From RGVT01 sp037129475 (GTDB taxonomy: Bacteria > Planctomycetota > Planctomycetia > Pirellulales > UBA1268), in contig JBAXUY010000013.1 of NCBI GenBank assembly GCA_037129475.1, positions 1-40,894 on the forward strand: a DNA stretch of 40,894 nt, read 5' to 3'. This document shows positions 24,129 through 32,900 of the stretch, piece by piece (positions within the stretch are counted from its first letter, which is position 1; each line of letters opens with the position of its first letter). A model generated the notes under the pieces. That model had not been told where the DNA came from. It worked only from the letters and a program-made list of their open reading frames with translations, and ran no database searches. A program made the translations under genes and the position numbers.

Positions 24129-26942
24129 ATGGACCGACGCAGGAACGGAAACCGCTTCGATGGGGCCGCCAACACGCGATCCCGGTCCGCAGGGGCCGTC
24201 TCGCTCGCCATCCTGCTCGCTGCGGGCTTGGTCGTCGCGCAGGCCAAAACAGCCTCGGCCCAGGCCACGGTGGTGGGGCTCTCGGGCACGGCGTATTCGC
24301 AAAACTTCGACGGGATCACGACCGGGCAAACGTCTTCGATCCCGACGGGCTGGGGATTCTTCAGAAGCGGCACGTCCTCATCGCCGCCGGTCTTCTCATC
24401 CGGCTCCACGTCCACTGCCGTTTCGCAAAACTACGGCACGGCTGGCACCGGCGCCGTCAGCAGTTCAAGCAGTGGTGGAGCGGTACTCTGGGTGAGCGGC
24501 ACGCTCGCCTCCGGCACCGACAAGTCGATCGGCTTTCTTTCGGCTTCCTCTTACCCTGGTCCAACCGCCCCGGCGGCGCCCGGACAGCAGTTGGCGGTGC
24601 TCTTCGGGTTCACCAACAACACCGGCGGCACGATCACGAACCTCGACGTGGCCTGGGATTTCGAGCGCTATCGCCAGGGCTCGCGCACCCAGAGCTGGAA
24701 TTTCTACACATCCACCGATGGCTCCAACTGGACGGCCAACACCTCGGGCGACCAGACCTACTCGGGCACCAGCACGAGCGTCGTCTACGCAACGCCCGAA
24801 TCGACGACCAAGACGATCTCGATTCCCAGCCTCAGTATTGCGAACTTCAGTTCCTACTACATGCGGTGGAGTTACGTCACGACCGGCAGCTGGTCCAACG
24901 CTCAGGGCCTCGGCATCGACAACTTCACGATGAACGCCACGGTGGCGGGCGGCATCTCGAACGACCTCTACTGGAATGGCCCTGGCTGGACTAGCACGGC
25001 CCCCGGCTCCGGCGGCACCGGCACCTGGGCCGACGGCTCTGGCTCGTGGGATTCCACCAAGACGGCGAACTTCGCCGGTACGGCCGGCACGGTCACGGCC
25101 GGAGCCGTCACGGCCGCCCGCGGCCTCACCTTCAGCACGACCGGCTACACGCTCTCCGGCGGCACGATCACGCTCAGCGGGTCGCCGAGCAATCAGATCA
25201 CCACCGGCACCGACAACACCGTCACCGCCACGATCAATTCCGTTCTCGCCGGCTCCGGCGGGCTCACGAAGGCGGGCGCCGGCACGCTCGTCCTCGGCGG
25301 CGTCAACACGTTCACGGGCAACCTCGCCCTGAACGCCGGCACGGTGCAGGTGGCGTCTGATTCCGCCTTCGGCGATGCGGCCAACGACATCTCGCTCGCC
25401 GGCACGCTGAAGACCACCGCGGCCATCTCGCTCGGCGCCGGCCGCGACGTCACCGGCGGCGGCACGCTCGACATCGCCCCGGGCACCACGCTCACGATCA
25501 ACGGCAATGCCAACCTCGGCACCACCGCGCTCGCCAACTCGGGAACGCTCGACCTCCAGGGCGGCACGCGGGCTGTGGGCAACCTCACGTTCTCCACAGC
25601 CGCCACGGTGACAGGCATTGGCGGCCTCTCGGTCGCTGGCATCACGGCCACGGGAGTCACGAGTGGCACGGCGGTAGTCACCCCCTCGATCACGTTCTCG
25701 AGCAACGGCAACAAGTCCGTGGACGTCGGGGCCGGCGGCACGCTTGTCTTGAATGGCGACGTGGCCGGCACAACTGGCCGCATCGCCAAAAGCGGCGCCG
25801 GCACGCTCGTCGTGAATGGCTCCAACTCCACGAGCGGCTACCAGCTCGGCGTGAGCGGCGCAGCCCCCACCAATGGCGGCACGCTGATCCTCGGCTCGGC
25901 TGCCGCAAGCGGCACGGGCCAACTGCAATTCAACTACGGCATGCTCCAGGCCACCGCGCCGTTCACGTTCGCCAACGGCCTCTCCGTGGGCGGCCGCTCC
26001 GGCGCCGTCGCCGTCGTCGGTGGCACGAGCGCCACCACGTTCTCCGGCTCGTCCAGCTTCTATCGGGCCTTCGGCACATCGGGTGAACTCCGGCTCGACG
26101 TCAACAATGCCACGACGCTCTCGGGCGTCATCGGTGCCACGAGCGGCAGCGGCACGGCATCAGGCGTCACGGTCGGCGGCACGGGCCGGCTGACGCTCTC
26201 CGGCAACGCCGCGGCCCTGATCGACACGATCACGCTTCAAGACAGCGTCGGCCTCATCGTCAACAACGCCCTTGGCTCGAGCGGCGTGGTGCTCGGCGCG
26301 GGCAACACGCTGGGTGGCTCCGGCGTGATCACGGGCGGCATCTCCGGCGCCGGCCAGATCCTTCCCGGCAACAGCCCCGGCATCCTCACGGCCGCCTCGC
26401 TCGACCCCAGCGCGGGCCTCGACGTCACGCTCGAATTCACCGGCTTTGCCCCGACCTACTCCAACGCGTCGGCGAGCGTAAACGACGTCATCAGGCTCAC
26501 GGCCGCGACGCCCTTCGGCTCTGCCTTCGGTCTCTCGAGCGCCATCGACATCTTCCTGGGCGTGTCTTCGATCGCATCGGGCAACGCCTTCGAGGGCGGG
26601 TTCTTCACGAACACAGCCGCCGACTTCACGACGAGCATCTCGGGAGCCACGACGACGATCTACGTGCTCGGCAACGGCGCCGGCACCGACAAGTTCCTCG
26701 GTGCCCAGGGTTATTACACGTTCGCGAACTGGAATGCCTCGTTCGGCGACCCTGCCCTCAGCATGTCGCTCGGCACGGTCGCCCGGTCGGCCGACTTCGG
26801 GGCCGGCAACGTCGACGGCCAGGTGATGGTGATCAACGCGGTGCCCGAGCCGGGGGCGATCACGCTCGGTGGTGCCGGGCTGATCCTCAGCGGTATCGCC
26901 CTCTGGAACAGGCGTCGCCAACGCCGCTCGGCGGCAGCCTGA
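24129..26942 (+). CDS. Beta-repeat PEP-CTERM protein with N-terminal jelly-roll-like domain
   Basis: A 937-aa protein. The ATG at 24129 has GGAG seven bases upstream and opens a long basic leader and signal peptide (ending SAQA, about residue 45). A domain from YSQNFDG to LGIDNFTMNA (about 55-270) looks like the jelly-roll type found in many secreted repeat proteins. DLYWNG starts the beta-helix with repeats such as GLTKAGAGTLVLGGVNTFTG. The C-terminal module (PGNSPGILTAASL, NDVIRLT, FEGGFFT) is shared with the lamin-tail and 2165-aa proteins. It ends VPEPGAITLGGAGLILSGIA-LWNRRRQRR. The frame is open upstream, but no coding bias is seen before 24129. The protein should be surface-anchored by exosortase; its partner is not known. 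Confidence 0.83.
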   Translation: MDRRRNGNRFDGAANTRSRSAGAVSLAILLAAGLVVAQAKTASAQATVVGLSGTAYSQNFDGITTGQTSSIPTGWGFFRSGTSSSPPVFSSGSTSTAVSQNYGTAGTGAVSSSSSGGAVLWVSGTLASGTDKSIGFLSASSYPGPTAPAAPGQQLAVLFGFTNNTGGTITNLDVAWDFERYRQGSRTQSWNFYTSTDGSNWTANTSGDQTYSGTSTSVVYATPESTTKTISIPSLSIANFSSYYMRWSYVTTGSWSNAQGLGIDNFTMNATVAGGISNDLYWNGPGWTSTAPGSGGTGTWADGSGSWDSTKTANFAGTAGTVTAGAVTAARGLTFSTTGYTLSGGTITLSGSPSNQITTGTDNTVTATINSVLAGSGGLTKAGAGTLVLGGVNTFTGNLALNAGTVQVASDSAFGDAANDISLAGTLKTTAAISLGAGRDVTGGGTLDIAPGTTLTINGNANLGTTALANSGTLDLQGGTRAVGNLTFSTAATVTGIGGLSVAGITATGVTSGTAVVTPSITFSSNGNKSVDVGAGGTLVLNGDVAGTTGRIAKSGAGTLVVNGSNSTSGYQLGVSGAAPTNGGTLILGSAAASGTGQLQFNYGMLQATAPFTFANGLSVGGRSGAVAVVGGTSATTFSGSSSFYRAFGTSGELRLDVNNATTLSGVIGATSGSGTASGVTVGGTGRLTLSGNAAALIDTITLQDSVGLIVNNALGSSGVVLGAGNTLGGSGVITGGISGAGQILPGNSPGILTAASLDPSAGLDVTLEFTGFAPTYSNASASVNDVIRLTAATPFGSAFGLSSAIDIFLGVSSIASGNAFEGGFFTNTAADFTTSISGATTTIYVLGNGAGTDKFLGAQGYYTFANWNASFGDPALSMSLGTVARSADFGAGNVDGQVMVINAVPEPGAITLGGAGLILSGIALWNRRRQRRSAAA

Positions 26943-26968
26943 CGGTCGAATCACCGCCCCCTCGCCCC

Positions 26969-26990
26969 CTCATCAAAAACACATCGTTCC
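26969..26990 (+). promoter_or_regulatory. Two phased units just upstream of a -35 box
   Basis: CTCAT (26969) and CACAT (26980) are 11 nt apart and end five bases before TTGACG. This is the same class I placement as at 9396-9439. The match is weaker because the second pentamer is CACAT. Confidence 0.35.
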
Positions 26991-26995
26991 CGGCA

Positions 26996-27024
26996 TTGAC
27001 GCTCGACACCGCCCGTTTCACACT
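26996..27024 (+). promoter_or_regulatory. Sigma-70-like promoter of the sigma-54 activator gene
   Basis: TTGACG (26996-27001) and CACACT (27019-27024) are 17 nt apart, 43 nt before the ATG at 27068. The -10 lies inside the 25-bp dyad described next, which suggests repression or autoregulation. Confidence 0.5.
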
Positions 27025-27037
27025 TTTCGGGAAACGT
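27013..27037. promoter_or_regulatory. 25-bp dyad, copy 1 (overlaps -10 of the activator gene)
   Basis: GTTTCACAC on the left is followed, after seven further bases, by GGAAAC, giving GTTTC/GAAAC arms. A copy at 28227-28251 has the same length and spacing and is identical at 16 of 25 positions, including all ten arm bases. The two copies flank the sigma-54 activator gene. A regulator-binding site is a reasonable inference. Confidence 0.45.
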
Positions 27038-27067
27038 GCCTAGTGGCGTGAGCATCGAGGGTGAGCG

Positions 27068-28129
27068 ATGAATCCAGTTGTGTCTCCGCCGGTCGCCTCG
27101 ATGGGGGCGTCGCCGCGTCGGGGCAAGGCGCCGCCGCGGATCATCGGTGCGTCCCCCGCTGCCCAAAAGCTCGAGTTCGAGATCGCCCGGGCCGCCCAAT
27201 TCGACAGTTGCGTGTTTCTGAGCGGGGAGACAGGGTCTGGCAAGGAGTCCGTCGCCCGGGCCCTCCACGCGGCCGGGCCCCGCTCCGACAAGCCGTTCGT
27301 CGCCATCAACTGCGCTGCCCTCACCACCACGCTCGCCGAAAGCCAGCTCTTCGGGCACGTGAAAGGCGCGTTCACCGGCGCGGTGGGCACGGCCCTCGGC
27401 GTGTTTCGCGCGGGGAACGGCGGCGTGGTGTTTCTCGATGAAGTCGGCGAACTGCCGCTCGACGTGCAGCCCAAGCTTCTGCGCGTGATCCAGCAGCGCG
27501 AAGTGACGCCCGTCGGCTCGACCGACGTGTTTCCGTTCGACGTGCAGATCATCACCGCCACCAACCGGGATCTCGAAGCGGAAGTGGAGCGTGGCAGATT
27601 TCGCGACGATCTCCTCTATCGCCTCAACACCATCGAGCTCCACGTGCCCGCGCTACGCGACCGGGCGGCGGATATCCCGGTGTTCGTGCGACATTTTTCC
27701 GAGTCGTTGGCAGTCCGCCTGGGCCGCCCCGCCTGGTTGCCCGAGTCGGCGACGCTCGAACGGATGATGCGCTTTCGCTGGCCGGGCAACGTCAGGCAGT
27801 TGGCCCAGTTCGTGGAGCGGGTGTATGTGTTCGGCGCGGTTCCCGACCTGCCCGACGACCCTGCGACCGTGCCGTCGCGGCCGACGGCTGGTGTGGCCGA
27901 GCCGCACCGTGGCGATGCAGAGGCCGGCGAACCGGCCCTGCCGGTATTCAACCTCGACGAACTGCGGCGGATGGCTGTGCGACAGGCCCTGGCGGCGACG
28001 GACGGCCACAAGGGCAGGGCGGCCGCCCTGCTCGGCGTGCATCTCAACACGATGACGAAGTTCGTCGCCGAAACATGCACCGACGACCTGCCGGTTCGCA
28101 ACGTCGGCCGGCCCCGCCGCCCCCGCTGA
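27068..28129 (+). CDS. Receiver-less sigma-54-dependent AAA+ activator
   Basis: A 353-aa protein of the NtrC-type enhancer-binding family. It has only a 25-residue basic N-terminus before the AAA+ domain (about 25-265). Walker A is GETGSGKE (53-60), the sigma-54 contact loop is GAFTGA (100-105, intact), and Walker B is VVFLDE (120-125). YRLN and RWPGNVRQL also fit the family. A linker of about 40 residues leads to a Fis-type helix-turn-helix (about 311-345: AVRQALAATDGHKGRAAALL). With no receiver or sensor domain, activity must be set by its level or by a partner protein. The start follows GAGG. It lies among PEP-CTERM genes, and such activators control PEP-CTERM genes in exosortase systems (PrsR type, which do have a receiver). 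Confidence 0.9.
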   Translation: MNPVVSPPVASMGASPRRGKAPPRIIGASPAAQKLEFEIARAAQFDSCVFLSGETGSGKESVARALHAAGPRSDKPFVAINCAALTTTLAESQLFGHVKGAFTGAVGTALGVFRAGNGGVVFLDEVGELPLDVQPKLLRVIQQREVTPVGSTDVFPFDVQIITATNRDLEAEVERGRFRDDLLYRLNTIELHVPALRDRAADIPVFVRHFSESLAVRLGRPAWLPESATLERMMRFRWPGNVRQLAQFVERVYVFGAVPDLPDDPATVPSRPTAGVAEPHRGDAEAGEPALPVFNLDELRRMAVRQALAATDGHKGRAAALLGVHLNTMTKFVAETCTDDLPVRNVGRPRRPR

Positions 28130-28226
28130 TGCGGCAGGGTGAGGGCCTCTTTCCAGCCGCCATCCTGCGGTGCCGCCGTCCTGCCGGCTCCCTGAATCGG
28201 TGAACTCCGACCGAGTTTCACAAATT

Positions 28227-28251
28227 CTGTTTCACACAAATTATGAAACAG
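28227..28251. promoter_or_regulatory. 25-bp dyad, copy 2 (perfect 8-bp arms)
   Basis: CTGTTTCA and TGAAACAG are perfect inverted arms with a 9-nt A/T-rich spacer. A further TTTCAC lies at 28216-28221. It matches copy 1 at 27013-27037 in length and arms. It is about 190 nt before the PEP-CTERM start and 98 nt after the activator stop, the position expected of an activator or repressor site. Confidence 0.55.
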
Positions 28252-28342
28252 GCTTTCTATGCTGGGAACTCGAACCGTTTCGCAGGCCGTCCAGACAACG
28301 CTGAGCGTTGATTTTCCAGCGAAAAACACATGTTTTCGAGAT

Positions 28343-28374
28343 CTCACAGAATTCTCACGGTCCTTGGTTTGCCA
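28343..28374 (+). promoter_or_regulatory. Two phased CTCAC units before the 401-aa PEP-CTERM gene
   Basis: CTCAC begins at 28343 and 28354, exactly 11 nt apart. TTGCCA (28369-28374) lies 15 nt after the second but is a poor -10. The predicted leader to the ATG at 28444 is about 60 nt. Confidence 0.5.
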
Positions 28375-28443
28375 TTCGCCTCTGCATGCGCCGTCGCTCG
28401 GGATTCCGGGCGTCTCGGTCGGATCACCTGGCAGGAGTCCCGC

Positions 28444-29649
28444 ATGTCGTCGAAATTCCTTCGCTCGCTCACGCTCGCGATCGCCGCGATCACAAGCACT
28501 GCAGCCGCTCCCGCCCTCGCCGGCAACTTCGGTTACGGCAACCTCGTCGTCGAGCAACTCACGGGCACGTCGGCCAATGCCACCCCGATCAACATCCTGG
28601 AATACACGAAGTCCGGCAGCAGCGTGCAGACGATTTCGTTTCCCTCGTCGGGCGCGAACCAGCAGACCGACAGCGCCAGCGCCTCGTCAAACGGCTACAT
28701 CAACACCTACAACGGCTATCTTTCGGTGCCGGGCCAAAATCTGGCGGCCGGCACGGCCTCTGCCCAGTCTTCCAACACCAAGGTGAACTCGATCCTCGAC
28801 ACGAGTGGCACGGTCGTGACCCGCACGCTGTTCCCGACGAGCGGCACGATGCCCTACACCACCAACAACTATCGCTCGAGCATCGCCACGAGCGGCAGCA
28901 CTTTCTACGCAGCCGGCACCGGGAACTCGAACACAGGGGGCATCTGGTACAACGACGGCACTTCGTTCATCCAGGTCAGCGCCACCGGCTCCGGCCTGGT
29001 GAACAACATGCGAAACGTCGAGATTTACAACAACCAGCTCTACTTCTCGTCGTCGTCAGGCGCGTTTCTCGGCGTGAGTTCGCTCGGAACCGGTCTGCCG
29101 ACCACGGCGGGGCAGTCCGCCACGCTCCAGATCGACTTGGGCACAAACGGCAGCCCCTACGGCTTCGTGATGTTCGACACGAACGCCGACAACGTGCTCG
29201 ACCGCGCCTATGTCGCCGACGACCGAACCACCGCGCTGAACGGCGGCATCAACCGCTTCGACTTCAGCAGCGGAGCGTGGTCGCGGACATCGGCTCTCCG
29301 GTTCGACACGACGAGCGGCCTGCTGACGAGCGGCACGTCGGGCGCGAATGTCGTCTCGATCCGCGGCCTTGCGGGCACGTATGACTCGCTGACGAGCACG
29401 GCCTCGCTGTTCGCCACGACGACCGAGGCGAGCAACAATCGCCTGATCAGTTTCCTCGACTCCGGCTCTCTCTCCACGTCCACCGCTTTCTCCACACTCG
29501 CCTCAGCCGGTACGAACCAGGTTTTCCGCGGCGTTGACATCGCCCCGGTGCCCGAGCCCTCCGCGTTGGCCCTCGCTGGCCTCGGCGTGGCGGCCGCTGG
29601 ATGGGGCGTGTGGAGGCGGCGCGTCAACGGTCGGATTGTAAAAATTTGA
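28444..29649 (+). CDS. PEP-CTERM surface protein, 401 aa
   Basis: The ATG at 28444 has AGGAG seven bases upstream and opens a clear signal peptide (SLTLAIAAITSTAAAPALA, cut before GNFGYG). The mature part (about 28-370) is Ser/Thr/Gly-rich. It has repeating strand patterns such as GGIWYNDGTSFIQVSATG and YNNQLYFSSSSGAFLGVSS, and DTNADNVLDRAYVADD, which suggest a beta-propeller; no catalytic motif is seen. It ends VPEPSALALAGLGVAAAGWG followed by VWRRR. The frame upstream of 28444 is open but lacks coding character and overlaps the phased units. It is the first gene after the sigma-54 activator on the same strand. Function unknown. Confidence 0.83.
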   Translation: MSSKFLRSLTLAIAAITSTAAAPALAGNFGYGNLVVEQLTGTSANATPINILEYTKSGSSVQTISFPSSGANQQTDSASASSNGYINTYNGYLSVPGQNLAAGTASAQSSNTKVNSILDTSGTVVTRTLFPTSGTMPYTTNNYRSSIATSGSTFYAAGTGNSNTGGIWYNDGTSFIQVSATGSGLVNNMRNVEIYNNQLYFSSSSGAFLGVSSLGTGLPTTAGQSATLQIDLGTNGSPYGFVMFDTNADNVLDRAYVADDRTTALNGGINRFDFSSGAWSRTSALRFDTTSGLLTSGTSGANVVSIRGLAGTYDSLTSTASLFATTTEASNNRLISFLDSGSLSTSTAFSTLASAGTNQVFRGVDIAPVPEPSALALAGLGVAAAGWGVWRRRVNGRIVKI

Positions 29650-29655
29650 TGAGCG

Positions 29656-29673
29656 AGGCGATCCCGATCGCCT
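29656..29673 (+). terminator. Hairpin after the 401-aa PEP-CTERM gene
   Basis: AGGCGAT and ATCGCCT are perfect 7-bp arms around CCCG, starting seven bases after the stop codon. A purine-rich run follows rather than a T-run, so it is a weak or factor-dependent terminator. Confidence 0.4.
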
Positions 29674-29789
29674 GAGGGAGAGGGTTTCCGGCCCTTCAGC
29701 AACTCACTTCCGTCCTTAGAAACAAGCCTTTCAACGCGTTCGAGCTGGTCGTCCGGCGGCTGACACAAGCCCCTTCTGGCCACCGTCTG

Positions 29790-29840
29790 CTCACGCAATT
29801 CTAGCGCTTTTCTTGCGCTGGGCTACGAAAGCCCTAACGT
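29790..29840 (+). promoter_or_regulatory. Phased units and promoter-like pair before the 2165-aa gene
   Basis: CTCAC (29790) and CTAGC (29801) are 11 nt apart and end two bases before TTGCGC (29813-29818). TAACGT (29835-29840) follows after 16 nt. The class I placement resembles 9396-9439. Only the first pentamer fits the consensus well. Confidence 0.4.
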
Positions 29841-29988
29841 GCCCCGGGCATGATTTCGCCCGTCGCGACGACCGCGACCGCCCGCACAGGTCTCTCGCCC
29901 AAGAGCACACGGAGAGCTGCCCATGAGCATCGCCCGCATCAGCATCGCGAAGAACACAGCGGCGAACACCAACCCAAGGAGGCCGTCG

Positions 29989-32900
29989 ATGGACCGGCAC
30001 GTCAGCCGCTTCGCCCGCACCGTCGCCACGAGCCTCGTGAGCATCGCCGCGATGGTCTGGCTGCCGACGCCGGCGTCCGCTCAGACCACATATTTCACGG
30101 GCACTGGTTCGACCGGGCAATGGATGACTAACCGCTGGAGTACGACGGATGGCGGCTCTTACAACGGCGCCTTCGGCAACGCGGGCGTCGCGTCATTTAC
30201 GTCTGGATCGTACACGTTTACGGGATTCGGTACCGGCACGACAGGCAACATCACGCTCGCAAACAACGTGATCGTGAACTTTTCAGGGGGTGCCGGCACG
30301 CTCGCTACGGGCGGAGCGGTCCGCACAATCTCTGTCGGCTCGAATGCATGGATCGATTTTGGTTCTACTCAATCCTTCTCCACTGCTGCGGGTACGGGCT
30401 TCATCAAAAACGGTTCGGGGATGCTCGCTCTGAGCGGTATCGCCTATACAGGCGGGTTCACGCTTAATGCCGGTGAAGTAATCCTCCGCGGCGTCAACGC
30501 GATGGGCGCCGGCGGCGCTCTGACGCTCAACGGCGGTATTGTTTCATCCAATGCAACCCGTTCGCTTACCGGAAAGTACAGCGGCGGCATCACCGTCGGA
30601 GGGAATGTACAGTTCGGTAACACGCCGTCTGCCGCGAACAACAATCTTGCAAGCGCCTCTGCGAATCTCACGTTCGACAACGCCATGGCTCTTGGCGCGG
30701 CCAACCGCACGCTGACCCTCGGCAATCTCGGCACCACGACTTTTGGCGGGGTGATTTCGAATACCAGTGGTGGCATCACTTTCGCTGCGGCCAGCGGAGC
30801 AGAAGCCACGGTTGCGAGCAACGGCCGTTTCGAGATCACTGGTACGGCCAACACGTTTACCGGTGACCTGACGTTCACGGGGGCCGAGGTTCGTTTTGCG
30901 AATGACGGAAGCCTCGGGAACTCTGCCAACAATATCGTGATCAACGGCGGTCGGTTCGGCATCTTCTCCGGGACGTCGTTTACCGTTGCCTCGTCGCGGA
31001 GCATCACGGTGGGTGATGCTGCCGGCACGTCGATTTCAACGGCGGGTTCCGGCACACTTACGTATAACGGTGTCATCGCCAACATCTCCGGCACGACGGG
31101 TTCGTGGGCCAAGCAGGGGGGCGGGACGCTCGCCCTCGGCGGCCAGAGCACCTACACGGGGTCAACGAACATTAGCAACGGCGTGCTGCGGCTCACCACC
31201 GGCAGCAACCGCCTGCCGACCACCACGGTGGTATCGCTCGGCCAGGCAGCCAGCACCAACGTCGGCACGCTAGATCTCAACGGCCAAAACCAGGAGATCG
31301 CGGGCCTGGCTTCGGTGACCGGCAGTAGCGCCACCTCCTCGACGAACACGGTGACATCGGCGGGCGCCGCCACCCTCACGATCAACGTCGGCAGCGGCAC
31401 CTACACCTACAGCGACGCCACTGCGGCGAACTCCGGCGTGATCTCGGGCGCCCTCAGCGTGGTCAAGCAGGGAGCAGGCAAGCAAATCTTCGGCGGCGCC
31501 AACACCTACACGGGCACCACGGCCGTTACCGCGGGCCTCCTACAGATCAACGGTGCGCAGACCGGCAATGGTGCCGTCACGGTGACCGGCGGCGAACTGA
31601 AGGTGAATGGCTCGCTCGGAACGAGCACGGTCACGCTCAGCGGAGGGCTCCTCTCCGGCTCAGGCACGGTCGGTGCCGTCACGGTCAACTCGGGCGCGAC
31701 GATCGCTCCGGGTAACAGCCCCGGCACGCTCAACACCGGCAACGTCACGTTCGCGGGCGGTGGTAATTACAACTGGCAGCTCTTCGACGCAACGGGGAGC
31801 GCCGGGACAGCGTGGGATCTCATCAGCAGCTCGGGAAGCCTGTCGATCACCGCGGACAGCGGCAACAAGTTCAACGTCAATCTCTGGACGCTCTCGGGCA
31901 TCAGCCCCGACACCAACGGCAACGCCTCGAATTTCAACCAGACGAGCAACTACAGCTGGACGGTCGCCCGGTTTGGCTCGACGATCACCGGGTTCAGCAA
32001 TGACCTGTTCAACATCGTCACCGGATCGTCCAACGGCACCGGGGGTTTCGCGAACTCCTTCGGCGGAACGTTCAGTCTCGCCGTCGTCAGCGGCACCAAC
32101 TTGAATCTCGTCTATACCGCCCCGGCGCTCGCCGCATACGACTACACGGGGGCCACGGGCAACTGGAGTACGTCGTCGAACTGGGCCACGAACGTCGTTC
32201 CGACCGGTACGGCGGCGCTCACGTTCTCCGGAGCGGGTGGCACGTCGACCAACGACAGCACGCTCTCCGCCCTCACGGGACTCACGTTCACCGGCTCTGC
32301 AACCGGCGCGTACACCGTCGCGGGCAGCGGCGTCGCGCTCGGCGCTGCCGGCGTCGTGAACAGCGGAACCTTTGCGAACACCGTGTCGCTGCCCCTGACG
32401 CTCGCGGCTGCATCGAAGCTCGACGCCGCCGCCGGGAGTCTGGCGGTCACAGGCACCCTCGACACAGCCGGCTACGCCCTCACGCTGCAGGGTGCGAACG
32501 CCATCTCGATTGCCGCGGTCTCCGGCACCGGCAGCTTGCTGAAGATTGGCGGAGGCACGGCCACGCTCGCGGGCGCGGTCGCCTCTCCGAACGTGTCGGT
32601 GTCGGGCGGCTCGCTGACGCTCGGCGCAGCGAACCGACTCGCCGACACGGCAGCCGTCACCGCCTCCGGTTCCGGCACGCTCGACCTGGGCGGTTTTACT
32701 GACACCGTCGGCTCGTTCACGATCTCGAGCAACGCAACGCTCGCAAATGGCACTCTCACCGCCGGTACGTACTCTCTCGGCGGCGGCACGATCTCCGGCA
32801 ACCTCGGAGCTGGCACGGTCAATGTCACCGCAGCGACGACGGTCAATGGATCGCTGGCGGCGGGCACCGTGAACGTCAACTCAGGGACGCTGGCGCTCGG

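Larger units (their letters stand above)
28130..28443. other. 314-nt intergenic region before a PEP-CTERM gene
   Basis: No convincing gene is present. A long-loop repeat CGGCAGG/CCTGCCG follows the activator's stop. Then come the second copy of the 25-bp dyad and a pair of phased CTCAC units. A second GTTTCAC lies 14 nt upstream of the one in the dyad. Confidence 0.45.
29650..29988. other. 339-nt intergenic region before the 2165-aa gene
   Basis: It holds a hairpin soon after the stop (AGGCGAT/ATCGCCT, 29656-29673), phased units and a promoter-like pair. An in-frame upstream ATG (29923) with GGAGAG before it also lies here. No separate gene is convincing. Confidence 0.4.

Noticed and set aside
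28365..28380. TGGTTTG with GC at sigma-54 spacing
   Set aside because: The -24 half agrees at only four of seven bases and it overlaps the phased-unit promoter region.
28429..28444. Sigma-54-like match TGGCA with GC at the right distance just before the 401-aa gene
   Set aside because: It overlaps the ribosome-binding site and start codon, so a promoter here would start inside the coding region. It is a chance match.
29790..29830. TGGCCAC/GC as a sigma-54 promoter before the 2165-aa gene (near 29777)
   Set aside because: The GG-to-GC distance is 11 instead of 12, which abolishes sigma-54 recognition.
29923..29988. Upstream in-frame ATG (29923) of the 2165-aa gene as start
   Set aside because: It has a moderate ribosome-binding site, but the ATG at 29989 has an ideal AAGGAGG at six bases and begins directly at a standard signal peptide. 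Kept only as an alternative.
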